From Rusavskia elegans (taxonomy: Eukaryota; Ascomycota; Lecanoromycetes; Teloschistales; Teloschistaceae), in assembly GCA_011316305.1 (NCBI GenBank), contig SAUG01000077.1, forward strand, positions 62,001 to 126,000: a stretch of 64,000 nt of DNA, given 5' to 3'. How positions within the stretch are numbered: the stretch's first letter is position 1; every line of letters starts with the position of its first letter. Both the position numbers and the translations under genes were made by a program. Below are positions 36,123-49,100 of this stretch, piece by piece. A model generated the notes under the pieces. The model was not told the origin of the DNA. It was given only the letters and a program-made list of their open reading frames with translations, and did not search any database.

Positions 36123-37132
36123 TTTCTGGAAAATTTCTATCTGAGATTATATTAAGTTTATATATATATATATATAACCTACCAACGTTATATATAGTAA
36201 CGATTGTTATATTTTACGTATAAAGAAATTTTTACAGCTAGAAGTATACAGTTCGTCAGGCAAGATTTATAGCGTAATTAATTACTTCTATTTAACTATT
36301 TTTTTTATTCGCGATTACGAATCCTCTACTATATAAATCACGAATCCTTTACTATATAAATATAACTTCGTCACTCGTAGTCCTCGGTCTATTAATTCTT
36401 CTTCGACGTTATATATAATTATCAGCTTCTAATATTTTCGCTATATCTATCTACTATACTACGAAGCAATTGTCTACGTCCGTCGCCTCGGTTATATTTA
36501 TTATATAACCTATATCTTAACGTTTCGCTAAGCTATTAAAATACTCTTTAATCTACTAGATTTTAAAAGAGTCGCTAGGCAGTACGCTAGCTACTACGGC
36601 TAGAAGCTTTACCCGGTCGATTAAATTAAATAGGAATAAAGAAGTCGGATAGCGCGTTTTAAAAACTATAAAAAGACTATTTTTATCGAAGTTAAAATAG
36701 ATTACTCTAGCTATAACGAAGTAGTCGACGACCGCGCGGGTAGATATAATTATTACGGATATACTATCGTCTGGTTGAGCTTATTGTTATAGCTATTAGC
36801 GGGAGTATATACGTACGTAAAAGCTTTTAATAAACCGTAGTATTTACGAAGATATAGTATTATAGAGCTTATATTACTAGTAAAAGAAAAAGAAGCGATA
36901 ACTACGAGGTATATTTATCTATAAAACTTTCTACGTTAAGTTATCGATAAAAGGATACGTTATATTACTAAGCAAATTTAAATTAAAATTCTATAAAAAG
37001 ATCCGTTATTTACGTTAACTAAACTAGAATATAAATTCCAATACCGTATATTTAATACTCGTATACTAACGCTTAATTTACTTATCGAACCATTGATTTA
37101 CCGGGTACTAAAACCAAAACCAAATTAACTAA
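36123..37132 (+). mobile_element. 1-kb non-LTR element, copy B
   Basis: 1010 bp flanked by a 15-bp TSD: ATTAATTTAAAATCC (36108-36122) and ATTAGTTTAAGATCC (37133-37147), which differ only by G/A. It interrupts the RNase H/integrase region of G2a; G2b has the uninterrupted site near 48003-48025. It begins TTTCTGGAAAATTTCTATC and ends CCAAAACCAAATTAACTAA. It matches copies A and C over its whole length. Confidence 0.88.
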
Positions 37133-39049
37133 ATTAGTTTAAGATCCGGCAGCGAATTACCATCTATATAACGGGTTTAAATTAATTACATTTTATACGG
37201 ACGTATAACTAAAGGGCTTAGAAAACCTTTAATAGAATCTAAAAACTCTGAAGATAATAGAAATAACTTTCTACTATTATAGAAGAGACGCGATATATTT
37301 TAAATATTAAAAGTACTTTTAGATATAATCGGCCGCCGACGTAGTAATAATAGATTAGTAATAATTATTTCTAATAAAGGACCTAATAATAAAATAAACT
37401 CTATTATTAAAAATATATACTACAGTTTAGATATCCTATATTAAACGGCCTAGAAAGCTGCAGTTAATAAAACGGTTTATAGTAAAGTAATTTCTAGTAT
37501 ACGCGATATATTTATCCAGCTTTAAAATTAAAATACCGATATTTAGAAGCGAATATAGACTATTAAATATAAATCGAAAAAGAAAGCCGGGCTATAAAAT
37601 ATAGAAATAAAGATTAGTTTTTTCTTTTATAAAAAATCTTTATATATATCCGAAATCGATATTCTATATATAGAATTTCTAGCGAAATACTAAAAAATTT
37701 CTATAGTTAAATATTTTAGATATTAGCGAGTTTTATTACTTATTCGTTATAGCTATAGCTAGTCGAATTTATCTAGGTATATTAGAAAGTATATAGAAAT
37801 ATATAATATCTATTAGCGAGGAAAAGTCTATAGATATAAACTATATAGAAAGTTTTAGAATCTTCTATATTCTATATAGCTATAGAAAGAAATAGTAAAA
37901 GATTTTATTACTAGATTACTATCTATTTATTATTTATAAAATATAGTGGATTTAGTATTAATAGCCGTCGATTAATTTACTAAAATAGCGAGGTATATTC
38001 TATATTATAAAATATTTAATACGAAAGATTTTATAGAATTTATAATTAATAAATTTTAGTATAAAGGATTTATTTCTAATGGGATTATTAGTAATAATAG
38101 CTTTCTTTTTATAAACGAATTCTAGTTAGAAATCTATTATTATTTAAAGATTAAATATCGTTCAAATATTATATTCTATTTTTAAAAAGATAGATAGATA
38201 GAAAAATAGAATTATTTCTAGAATATTATTTTAGAATATATATTTATAAAAAAAATAGAAAAACTAAACTAAAATTCTATTTTTATCTCAATTTATCTAT
38301 AATAATAGCGAATATAACGTTATAAAAATATTTCTTTTTAAAATGTTAATAGACTATAATCTTAATATAATATTCGAAGGCGTTAAAAATAACGTTATAG
38401 AAAAAAAGATAGTAAATACGAAGGTATTAGTAGTAAAAAAAAATCGTAAATCTATAAAAGATATACGAATCGATATATATAAACTAGAAAGAAATTTAGA
38501 TAAACTAGACTAAATAATATAATAAGAGATATTAATCGATAGAATATAAAATTAGCGATTTAGTATTATTATCTATAAAAAATCTAAAGTTTTAGTAATT
38601 ATAAAAGATTATATCTAAATTTATAGGTTTATATCAGATTTCGAAGAATATAGATTTTTAGATTTATCGGTTAGTTTTTTTAATTAAATTAAAAATCTAT
38701 AATACTTTTTATATATCTTTATTAAAAGAATTCTATCGCCGTTAAAATAGCGAATTACTAGAATATCTATTACCGAAATTTATCGATAATAAAAAAAAAT
38801 AGGAAGTAGAAACTATTTTAAATAAAAAATTTATAAAATCTAAAAAAGGCGAGGATTTAAAAGCTAAATATCTATTTAAATAAATTAGATAGCTAAAGGA
38901 ATATAATTTCTAGTAGCTATAAAAAGACTTCGAAAACGTTTAGAAATTTATCGAAGTATATAATTAAAATAACTTTCTAATAAAAAAACGTAAACTAGAA
39001 CGTAAAAAAAACGGAATTGAATAAAAATAAACTATATTTATAGATATTA

Positions 39050-41164
39050 GACGTTTATAGAATATATATATAATATATATATTTGGAAATAGATTTATAA
39101 TTAATAGAATTTATTAGAATTATTTTTTAGAATAAATAATACTGTATTTTTACTTACTATAATAAAGGTCCTATTTTTTTAACTTTAGATATCTATGACG
39201 ATATAGATAATCTAGTTTTATAGTAAATTTCTATTCTTTACCATCTTTTTATTCTATAATAGGCGGAGGAAACTATATAGAAAAGATAATTCTTTTATAT
39301 ACTACTAATAGACTGGCCGGTTCGGGTCGAGTTTCCGTCGAACCGTCGGGTATCCGATCCGATTTTAGCAGGTCGAACCGGTTCGAATCGCTAAATAGTC
39401 GAATCCGGATTGAACCCGGATACCCGATAGAAATTCGCTAAATCGTTTAAATTAATTAAATAATAATTTAATAAATTATTTAATAAATTAATTAATTATA
39501 TATAAAAGTAATATAAATAGATAATATAATTAATCTAACTAGAACCTTTCTAGCTAGCGTACGTAATTAATTAGAATTTTTTTAAATTATTCGTATAACT
39601 TTTATACTAGAATTTTATTTTAATACTAGAGCTTAGCGTTTTAATAGGTCGGATCGGATTAATTAACTCGAATTCGAAACCCGGTCGGATCGGATTACGT
39701 TTTTATCTAATCCGATTCGGATCGGGTCGGATTAGCTAACCTAGATTCGAAATCCGATCCGACGGCCAATTTAACTACTAAAAAGATAATCTAAAGGAAT
39801 TTTTAAATAGAATTAAAAATATTAAAAAATATTAGACTATTTACTAAAAATATCGTCTAAAGAGCCTAGATACCAGTAGTTCTAATTTTTAAAAGTTAGA
39901 ATCCGGATACTACCAGCGCCTTTAAAATTATATAGAATAAAGTTAGAAAAAACAAAATCAAACAACCGGAAATAAATATATATTCTCTTTTTATTTATTA
40001 ATATATAGAAAGATAATATTCCGATATAAAATTATTATTATTATAGTTATTAAAAACGCGGAATGATTTACTAAAAGGCCGTATTATTTTTAGAGATAAA
40101 TAGATAGATAAAGGAAATATTAATTTATACGAGAAAATTTTAATAATAGACGTCGATTATACTATTAATAGTATAGAATATCCGAAAGTAGACGTTCGCG
40201 TCTAAAAGGTTTTATTATCGAAATGGTTTTAAATAAAGCTAGTAGAACGAAAAAGATATTATTTATATCGATTTGTAACTAGGGGTACTTTAATCCGGAA
40301 TATATTCGGCGATTCTATAGTAATACGTTAATAATTCGCGATTTAACGTAGAAAATTAATTATATCTGAAGGTTTTAAACCGTTAAAAGATAGATATAAT
40401 ATAGCGGTAGAGCGGGATATTATAATAGATATCTATACCGCTACCGGGTTACTAATAGTATCTACTTTAAAAGATAGAAATCTAGATACTACCGGCGGGG
40501 CGGAACTTTCGCGATAAAAAATAAATAGAGACGGCAAACGCGAAAAGAAGCCGAAATTTTAAAAAGAAAAGTTAGAAATATCAGTCTACTATATTTTATA
40601 TTCGTAGAATTTATATTCTAAAATAGTTAATTTAGTTTAAATAATTTTATTTCTTCGAACTAGATTTTAATTACTATATTTATATATATCTAAATAATTA
40701 AAGATAGAATTTAATATAGCCGCGATATAGTTAAAAGTCGTAGATATCTATATAAAATTATATAATATCGTATTAAAAGCCGGAATATATTTAATAAAAT
40801 TTATAATATTTATAACGAGCTTTTTTATAAATTTACGGTTATTAAAAAGGATTTTTATTTTATTTTAAACCGTAACCCGATAAATATTTATTTTTTACTT
40901 TATACTTAATTTAAAATAGTAAAATATCTATTATAGTTAATTTTAAATTAATATAATAGAAAAATTTTTACGGTTTTATAGATAGATAAATCCTTTCGAT
41001 TCTTTTTATTTGAAATAGATATTTATAAAATAGTTTTTAGTATATTTAAAAACTAGGCGGAAACGATTTATATCGATATATTTACTAGTTATATAATATA
41101 AATATCTAATATATAATAGGAATGATGTTTTATATATATAAAAATAAAAAATTTATATAGATAA
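39050..41164 (+). pseudogene. Conserved post-pol region of G2a (possible extra ORF)
   Basis: Downstream of the chromodomain G2a has about 2 kb of its own sequence, interrupted by the hAT-like MITE, before G4a. It aligns with G2b 46.1-43.8 kb on the opposite strand. A conserved block ends with an STLKDRNLDTTGGAELSR-like peptide at about 40462-40516; the G2b counterpart reads STSKDRSLDTAGGAELSR. The sequence suggests a third coding region or a captured one. I do not recognise it. Confidence 0.45.
39313..39769. mobile_element. hAT-like MITE, complete
   Basis: About 457 bp bounded by imperfect terminal inverted repeats: CTGGCCGGTTCGGG at left, and at right the reverse complement TTGGCCGTCGGATCGG. 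Subterminal arrays of CGGATCGG/CCGATCC motifs stand out because they keep CpG. It interrupts the post-pol region of G2a; G2b is continuous there. No transposase. I could not find a clean 8-bp TSD, so the hAT label is tentative. Confidence 0.7.
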
Positions 41165-41379
41165 TATAAAATTCCAAACTGATTTCCTATAATGCTAGAG
41201 GAATAAAATAATTATATATATAGATATTCCTATACTAGATCTATACCCGTTTTTATACCCGCTTTTACAATTAGCGACCGGATTAGTTAATATCTAAATT
41301 TATATACAAATATATAATCTAAATATATATTCTATAATTCTTTAAACCGTTTATATAGTTTAAAACTTTAACTACTATA
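41165..41379 (-). repeat. 3' LTR of G4a
   Basis: 215 bp, paired with 56399-56613; the outer end is uncertain by a few bases. Confidence 0.82.
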
Positions 41380-43594
41380 TTCTTTCTTTCCTAAATAAAA
41401 TATAGAGGAAAATAAATATTTTCTAAAACTAAATAATATTAAACGTAAAACTATAAATAATAATAAAAAGTAAAATAAAATAGAAAGTAATAATTTATTT
41501 TTATATAATTTATATAAAAGTAAATAAATTTCTTAGTATAAACTCGCTATCGACTATTATAATCTCGAATTTTTTAATTTTCGAAGCTTTTCTTTTAATA
41601 ATATTATCGATTATCTATTTTAAATATAGTAATAACTATTATTATAATATATCGTACTAGACCCGGCGGCAGCTAGAATTATTATAAAATCTTTATAAAA
41701 TAATAGATAGCGAACTAATAAAATAGTAATTATTATTTATAGAAGTAACTACTGTCTTTATATAGTACTAGCAACTATAAGTTAGATGTATTTAATAGAA
41801 GTATTACTTATATTAGTAGTTTTATTAATTCATTTTAAAAAGTATAACTCTTTCTATTAATTTCCGACGTTAGAACGTCGAGATTCGTATAGGATTTTTT
41901 AGCTAATTTAGCCGATTTATCTAGTATATATACTTTTAAAAGTTTAATACTATTTTTATATAATTAAATTATTTTTTAGAAATATACGATTTACTTTTTT
42001 TTAAAAGATTAACTTTATTCTAACTATATAGGATTTAAATAAATAAATCTTATAGTTTTTATACCGATAATATTATCTATTCCTTTTTATATTATATAAA
42101 TATATAATAGAAAATCGGAAGTATATATTGAAACTATCTATAGAAATATCGTTAAAATAAATATTCGTATTTATCTTTATAAAGATTATAATCTATAGTC
42201 GATATAGAATTTCTATTACAGGTATAGATTTCGTAATTTTCTAGAAACTGAACAGGTATAAAAACTAGAAGCTATATAGGCGATAATCTTCTACTATTTT
42301 TTTCTATTTTTCTATAATTATATCGAATTATTATTAAAGCGAATTATAGGCTATAATATTTTTCCGCCCGATTTTCTATAAAGTAATAAAAGTTTTAGTC
42401 TTTTAGCTTTACTTTCCTAGCCTACTATTAATAATTCTAATAGACCTAACTATAAAGATAAACTTTTTATAATCTAAACCGAAACTTTATTAGTAAATAT
42501 AGTAAAAAGAAAAATGACTAGTAGTTATCTATTAATTAAATCTCTATTATATATATTGAAGGTTACGAATTCGTTCAATTATATACTTTTATTAGATACC
42601 GATTATATATAATTAGATTCTTAGTTTAGTTCAGAGTTTTTTTAAAAATTATTTCTTCTTTTTTTAATATTTTCGGATCTAGAGAATATATTACTTTTAC
42701 CGGTTACTTTTATTAACGTTTATATAGTTTACCGCGAGGTATATTATATATATATCTTTAAATTATAATATATAGTACCTCGATATTAAAAAGATTAATT
42801 CTAGAATAAAAAAGAATATAAATACGGAAACTTTAACTTTACTAATAAAAATCGCTCTAGTTTTTAGCGGGAGCTTCGGCCTTGTTAAAGGCGGTAAATA
42901 TATTAAATCTAAAGAGAAATAGATAGTTACTTAGATTTTAGTATAACTATATTTAAAGTACGATAGTTATATTATAAAAGGCAGCTCTATTATATTTTAA
43001 CTTTATACTAGAATATAGAAAGATTTAAATCCCCGAACTTTTAATTTAAACTCTTTTATTTTAGCAAATATATATCGTATATATTTTAGAATAAAAGACC
43101 GTATCTAAAGTCGCTGTTAAATCTTTATTAAATATAACTTTGTAAGCTAGTAAAAATCTCCGCCTTTAACGTTATTTTAAGATTATTTATTTATTCTTTA
43201 TTCTACGGAAAATCAACGAAAATAACTTTTTTTCGAAATAAATAAAAAGTAAAGATATTATATCCAAACTAGAATTCAATTATATTTTAATATATACGAA
43301 TATATAAAATAATAAATAAAATTTAAAATTTAACTAATTTTTTTCTTTCCTAAAAGTTTATACTTTATCGTCGTCTTTTTTACGGAGATTATTTTTAGAT
43401 ATAGATTTAAATTTAGATAAATAATTATTATCTAGATTCTCCGCTGGCTTTAGTTTATAAGGTTTTTTTTATTTATATTTTTCGCCTAGTAGAAACTATT
43501 CTATAATAACTTTTCTTAATCTTCTATATCTATAAAGTATTTTCTATCTAATAGTAATATATTTTTCTATAAAGTATTTTTTTATATAATTTCT

Positions 43595-43834
43595 TGTAAA
43601 GTGGATATATTTCTAGGGCAGTATACGATTGTAGACCAGACGAAAGGTATATTATAGAACTAATTTATACTCTAGAAAGACCGGGATATAGTCTAGTAAT
43701 AAGGGAAATGGAAAAAGCAGGAAAGGATCGAGATCCGACGCGTTAACGATACTCTAGCGACTAGACGGTAAGCTTTATTTCTAAACGTTCTAATTATATC
43801 TCCAGGGCCTATATAACGCGTCTGGCGCTTTATA
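43595..43834 (-). repeat. 3' LTR of G2b
   Basis: 240 bp, begins TGTAAAGTGG on the plus strand and ends GGCGCTTTATA. Confidence 0.93.
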
Positions 43835-44064
43835 ATTATCTTCCTTTTAGCGATATCGTCTCTGATATTATACGATATCTGTCTATATATTTATAGTATT
43901 TATTAAATAAATCTATTAACTTTATAGTTAACTATAAAAATTAAAAAGGGTAAAAAAAGAGTTACTTTATAGCTATTATTATAACCAGTTCCTATCTATA
44001 TATAATTATATTTTAGTTATATAGATATATACTAGAATAAAGCTAAAAGATAAAATTAAAAGGC

Positions 44065-44154
44065 GGTACTACTAGAATTCGAATCTAGATTCTCTATTTA
44101 GCGAGATATAATTGTAATTACGATTATAACTATTAGCCGCTATATTATAGTACC
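44065..44154 (-). ncRNA. tRNA-like structure in the 3' region of G2b
   Basis: The cleanest of the set, 90 nt on the minus strand. There is a perfect 7-bp acceptor pairing GGTACTA/TAGTACC and a box-A-like ATATAGCGGCTAATAG. An anticodon-region stem TATAAT/ATTATA follows, then a TCTC-loop-GAGA variable arm of class II type, and a perfect T-arm CTAGA-TTCGAAT-TCTAG. Sense orientation, between pol and the 3' LTR. The matching place in G2a (about 56915-57000) is recognisable but degenerate. Anticodon identity cannot be stated because the loop may contain an intron or mutations. Confidence 0.7.
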
Positions 44155-44699
44155 GGTTTAATTAACGCTATAACTTTATCTTAGTATAAATATTTAAAGG
44201 AATATACTATATTTATAGATATATACTATAGCCGCGTGCCTATAAATATACGGCTTATAAATAATATTAGATTAAAGTTCTAATAAATATAATCGAACTC
44301 GAACCTAATATAAATATTCGAGGATCCTAAATAGTAAATAATCGTTCGGAATAATATAGTTTCGACGCGTTAGTAATAATATAGTAATACTTTATTTAGT
44401 AGAAATTTTGATTTCCTATACTTTATTTATTTAAATAGTTTTTTACCGTTTATATAAGTTATTTACCTTTATATATATAGATATATCTTCCCTACTATAT
44501 ATTAGATATTTACGCTATACGACTAGCGATTATAGTAAAATAAATCGCTTACGCTCTATTTTTAAATATTCGAAAAACTACTTTATTAATACTTACTCTA
44601 AATATAAAAAAGATAGAAAAAGTTTATCCGACTATAAAATAGTATAGCTCCCTTTATTATATTAGTTTAAAGCTAACTATAATAGATATCTTATTCCTT

Positions 44700-46000
44700 C
44701 GACTCGGCTATAAAATAAGTAATAAATACTTATAGATTTACGGTTTAGAATAAAAAAAAACTATCTTTTAATAACCGTAAATTTATAAGGAAGCTCGTTT
44801 TAGATATTATAAATATTATTAAATATATCTCTATCTCTAATTCAATACTATATAATTTTATATAAGTATTTACGACATTTAATTATTTCGCGGTAATATT
44901 AAATTCTACCTTTAAACGCCTAGATATATATAAATATACTAACTAAAGTTTAGCTCGAAAAAATAAAGCTATATAGACTAAACTAGCTATTCTAGAATAT
45001 AAGCTTTATAAATATAAGTCGTAGCGGGCCGCTATCGTCCCTGATTTTCTTTTATAAAACTTCGGCTTTCCTTCGTATTTACCGTTTCTATTTATTTTTT
45101 ATCGCGAAAGCTCCGCCCCGCCGGCAGTATCTAGACTTCTATCTTTCGAAGTAGATACTACTAGTACCCCGATAGTAATATAGATATCTATTATAATACC
45201 CCGTTCTACTAATATATTATATCTGTCTTTCGGTCTAAAATTTTTAGATATAATTCGATAATCTTTTATATAAGATAGCTAATCGCTAACGTATTACTAT
45301 AAAATCGGATAATACCCTGCGAATTATAGTATTTTCTATTATAGGAAAATACGAATTCTATCTGCTTCCGGCTAGTACCGCTCGTTAGATTTCGGATAAT
45401 AGGTTAGATAGACCTATTTCGATATATATATCGACCTTAGAATATCTAATACCGATAATTAAATAATCTATACCTACTATTAAGATTTCTTCGCGTAAAT
45501 CGATACCCTCTTTATTTTTCTAGTTATTTTTAAAGCCGATATAATCTTCTAATAGACTATTCCGTACGTTCGATAACTATAATAATAAAGAGCTATATCG
45601 AGTTATCTCTTTATATACTATTAAATAAAAGGAAGATATACGTTTATTTCCGGTAGTTCTATTATAGTTTCCGCTAACTCTTTTATCTATTGCTCTATTA
45701 TAGTTTCCGTTAACTTTCCCGTATATAGCTTTAAAGGCGCCGGAGGTATCCGGATTCTAATTTCTAGGGGTTAGAATTACCGGTACCCCGGCCCTTTAGG
45801 CAGTCTCTTTACTAAATAGTCTAATATTTCTCGATACCTTCGATTCTATCTAAAAGTTTCTATAAATCTTCTTTTCGGTAGTATTAAAGTAGATTATTCC
45901 TCCGGCGCTATTTCCCCTATCTATTATAGAATAAGAAAATAGCTTAAAATAGAAATATACGGTAAAACTAGGTTAGTTATATAAGCGTAGATATCTAAAA
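44700..46000 (-). pseudogene. Conserved post-pol region of G2b (possible extra ORF)
   Basis: Minus strand, beyond the chromodomain. A fairly open stretch (about 45.85-45.1 kb) has protein-like composition (KRLPKGPGYR, ETIIELPEINVYLPF, KITRKIKRVSIYAKKS) and ends STSKDRSLDTAGGAELSR near 45110. The same block exists in G2a near 40.1-40.5 kb. The frame is interrupted by RIP-type stops at probable Trp codons. Family unknown. Confidence 0.45.
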
Positions 46001-46189
46001 ACTAAAATATATAACTCGTATTATAGTAAATAAAGTCCCTAGTATTATAGGTTTTATAGGATAATTTAAAAGAATTTATTAACTATAAATCTATTTCTAG
46101 ATATATATATTATATATATATTCTATAAACGTCTAACGTCTATAATTATAGTTTACTTCTATTAAATTCTATCTTTTTTACGTTTTTTT

Positions 46190-49100
46190 ATTAGAGGGTT
46201 ATCCTAATTATATACTTTGATAAACTTCTATATATTTTTAAGGTCTTTTTATAGCTACTAGGAATTATATATTTAATTAGATATTTAGTTTTTAGTTCCT
46301 CGCTCTTTTTAGATCTTATAAATCTTTTATCTAAGATAGTATCTATTTCCTATTCCTCTTTATTATTAATAAGATCCGATAATAGGTACTCTAGTAGTTC
46401 GCTGTTCTAACGGTAATAGAACTTTTCTAATAAAGATATATAAAAGATATTATAGATTTTTAATCTAATTAGAAGAATTAATCGATAAATCTAAAAGTCT
46501 ATATACTTCGAAATACGATACGGTTCTACGAACTTAAAAGTAATCTTTTTTAATTATTTAAGTTTTAGATTCTTTATAGATAATTGTATTAAATTACTAA
46601 CTTTATATTCTATCGGTTAATATTTCTTATTATAGTATTTAGTCTAATTTATCTAAACTTTATTCTAATTCGTACGTATCGATTTATATATCTTTCGTAA
46701 GTTTATAACTCTTTTCTTTACTACTAGTACTTTCGTATTTACTATTTCCCTCTCTACGGTATTATCTTTAACGCCTTCGAACGTTATATCTAGGTTATAG
46801 TCTATAGTCGCTTCGATAGAGAATATTTTTATAATATTATATTTACTATTATTATAGACAAATTTAGCTAAAGATAGAAATTTAGCTTAGTTTTTCTATT
46901 TTTTATAAGTATATACTTTTAGGTAATACTCTAATAATTAATTCTATCGCTTAGTCTATCTATCTATTTAAAAATAGAACGTAGTATTTAAACGACGTTT
47001 AATTTTTAGATAATAATAGACCTCCGACCAGAATTCGCTCGTAAATAGCGAGTTTCTATTACTAATAATCCTATTAGGAATAAATTCTTTATACTAAAGT
47101 TTATTAATAATAAACTCCGTAAAATCCTTCGTATTAATTATCTTATAATAAAGGATATACCTCGCTATTTTAGTAAATCTATCGATAGCTATAAGTACTA
47201 AGTCTACTACGCCTTAAAAGTATCGAATAGATAGTAATCTAGTAATAAAATCTATTACTATCTCCTTCTATAGCCGTATAGAATATAGAAGATTCTAAAG
47301 CTTTCTATACGGTTTATATCTATCGAATTTAATTTATTAATAGATATTATACGTTTCTATTTATTCCCGGATATATTTAGATAGTTTTAGCTAGCTATAG
47401 CTACGATAAATAAGCGATAAAGTTTACTAATACCCGAAATATCTACCTATAGGGTTATTATAGTATTTCGCTAGGAGCTCTATATATAGTACCTTATTTT
47501 CGGGTATATATAAGGATTTTTTATAAAAGAGAAGACTGGTCCCTATTTCTATATTCTATAGCCCGGTTTTTTTCTTTAATTTATACTAGATAGTCTATAA
47601 ATACTTTTAAATATCGGCGTCTCGACTTTAAAACTAGATAAATATATCGCGTATACTAGGAGTTATTCTATTATAAACCGTTTTATTAACGGCAATCTTC
47701 TACGCCGTTTAATATAGGATACCTAGACTATAGTATATATTTCTAGCGATTAGGTTTATTCCGTTATTATATCCTTTATTAGAAATAGTCGTCGCTAATC
47801 TATTACTATCGCGTCGGCGGCCTGTTATACTCGAATATATTTTTAATATATAAAATAGATCGCGTCCTTTACTCGATAGTAGAAAGTTAATTCTATTATT
47901 TTTAGAGTTTTCAGGTTCTATAGAAGATTCTCTAGACCCTCTAGTTATACGCCCGCGTAAAGTATAATTAACTCGAACCCTTTATATAGTAAACGGTTCG
48001 CTATTAGGTTTATAGCTAGTAAAATTTAGCTTCTGCTAAAGTATAGGTAATATTATCTTGATTTAAAGATTAATATCTTTATAATCCGGCCTTCTAGAAG
48101 GCGGATTAGCTAGATTAGTTTTTTCTAGATAATAGAAGATATTAAAATCTATAGCAGCTAATTTAATAACCTAGTAATATTATCGAATATTAAGTTTCTT
48201 AACTTTTATAAAATTCTAAAGGTTATTATAATCTATCTAAACCTTTATTATATACTTCGCGCCTTCGAGATAATATTTCTATTATTCGAAAACCTTAATA
48301 ATAGCGAAAAGTTCGGTATTATATATCTTATAGTTATATTCGGCAGGAAATTATCTTTTTCGACTAGAATATAACTAGACGCTAATAGCTATTTTTATTA
48401 GATTAAAATATAATCCTAGCTAATCCGACTCTAGAAATATTAGTTTTAATATAGATTTCTCTTTCTAGATTGAAGTACTATAATATCCTAGCGGTATTAA
48501 AAGTATATTTTAGTTTTTCGAAAGCCTTTTAGATTCTAATAATTTAGTAAAGCGGTTCCGACTTCTTTCCGGCTATACTTCCTACGAGTAAACTCGTTAG
48601 AGGCGCCGTAATCCGAAAATACTAGTAAATAAAGCGTCGATAGAAATTAATAAACTCTAAAAAAATCTATACCTCCCGGTAAATTTTTAGGACTAGCTAT
48701 TCCTAAATAGTCTTTACTCGTTTCGGATCTATCGATATACCTTCTATAGATATAATAAAGTCTAAAAACTGTATACTTTTAATATTAAAAGTATATTTTT
48801 TAAAGTTAAAGTATAGCTATATATTATAGAGCTTTCGAGCGATCTATCTAATATATTTCTAATATTTTTCTTCCGAATTAGAAAAAATTAGAATATTATC
48901 CAAATAGACTATATAGTAAACGTTAACTAATTTTTCTAAAGCCCGATTAATAAATATTTAAAAAGTTACAGGTATATTAGTAAGATCGAAGGATATTATA
49001 AAATATTCGAAATATCTATACTTTATATAAAACGCGGTCTTCTATTTATTACCCTTTTTAATTCTAACTCGATAATAGGTATCTTTAATATTATATTTAG

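Larger units (their letters stand above)
28030..39050 (+). pseudogene. G2a gag-pol remnant, interrupted twice
   Basis: Plus strand. RT resembles fungal Ty3/gypsy: LPPLKNTDH near 30281, then YFDYRDLSKV, FISKILDRLLK and a KKGN…RIAFY segment ending at SFGF (about 30690-30708). It resumes at 35144 with a TNIPITF segment and the active-site box YLDN (35224-35235; YLDD in the family). RNase H (about 35700-36060) keeps its order. The pol frame is interrupted again by non-LTR copy B at 36123-37132 and resumes with integrase: AVDQFTK-like and FINEF segments around 37960-38110. It ends with a chromodomain-like segment (KAKYLFK near 38850, then a Trp-depleted loop and a KTSKTF segment). The chromodomain places it among chromoviruses, whose chromodomain binds histone marks. 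Confidence 0.8.

Noticed and set aside
36123..37132. Copy B as an internal domain of the surrounding gypsy element
   Set aside because: It is bounded by a 15-bp direct repeat, is absent from G2b at the same place, and recurs at 23.3 and 62.9 kb outside G2.
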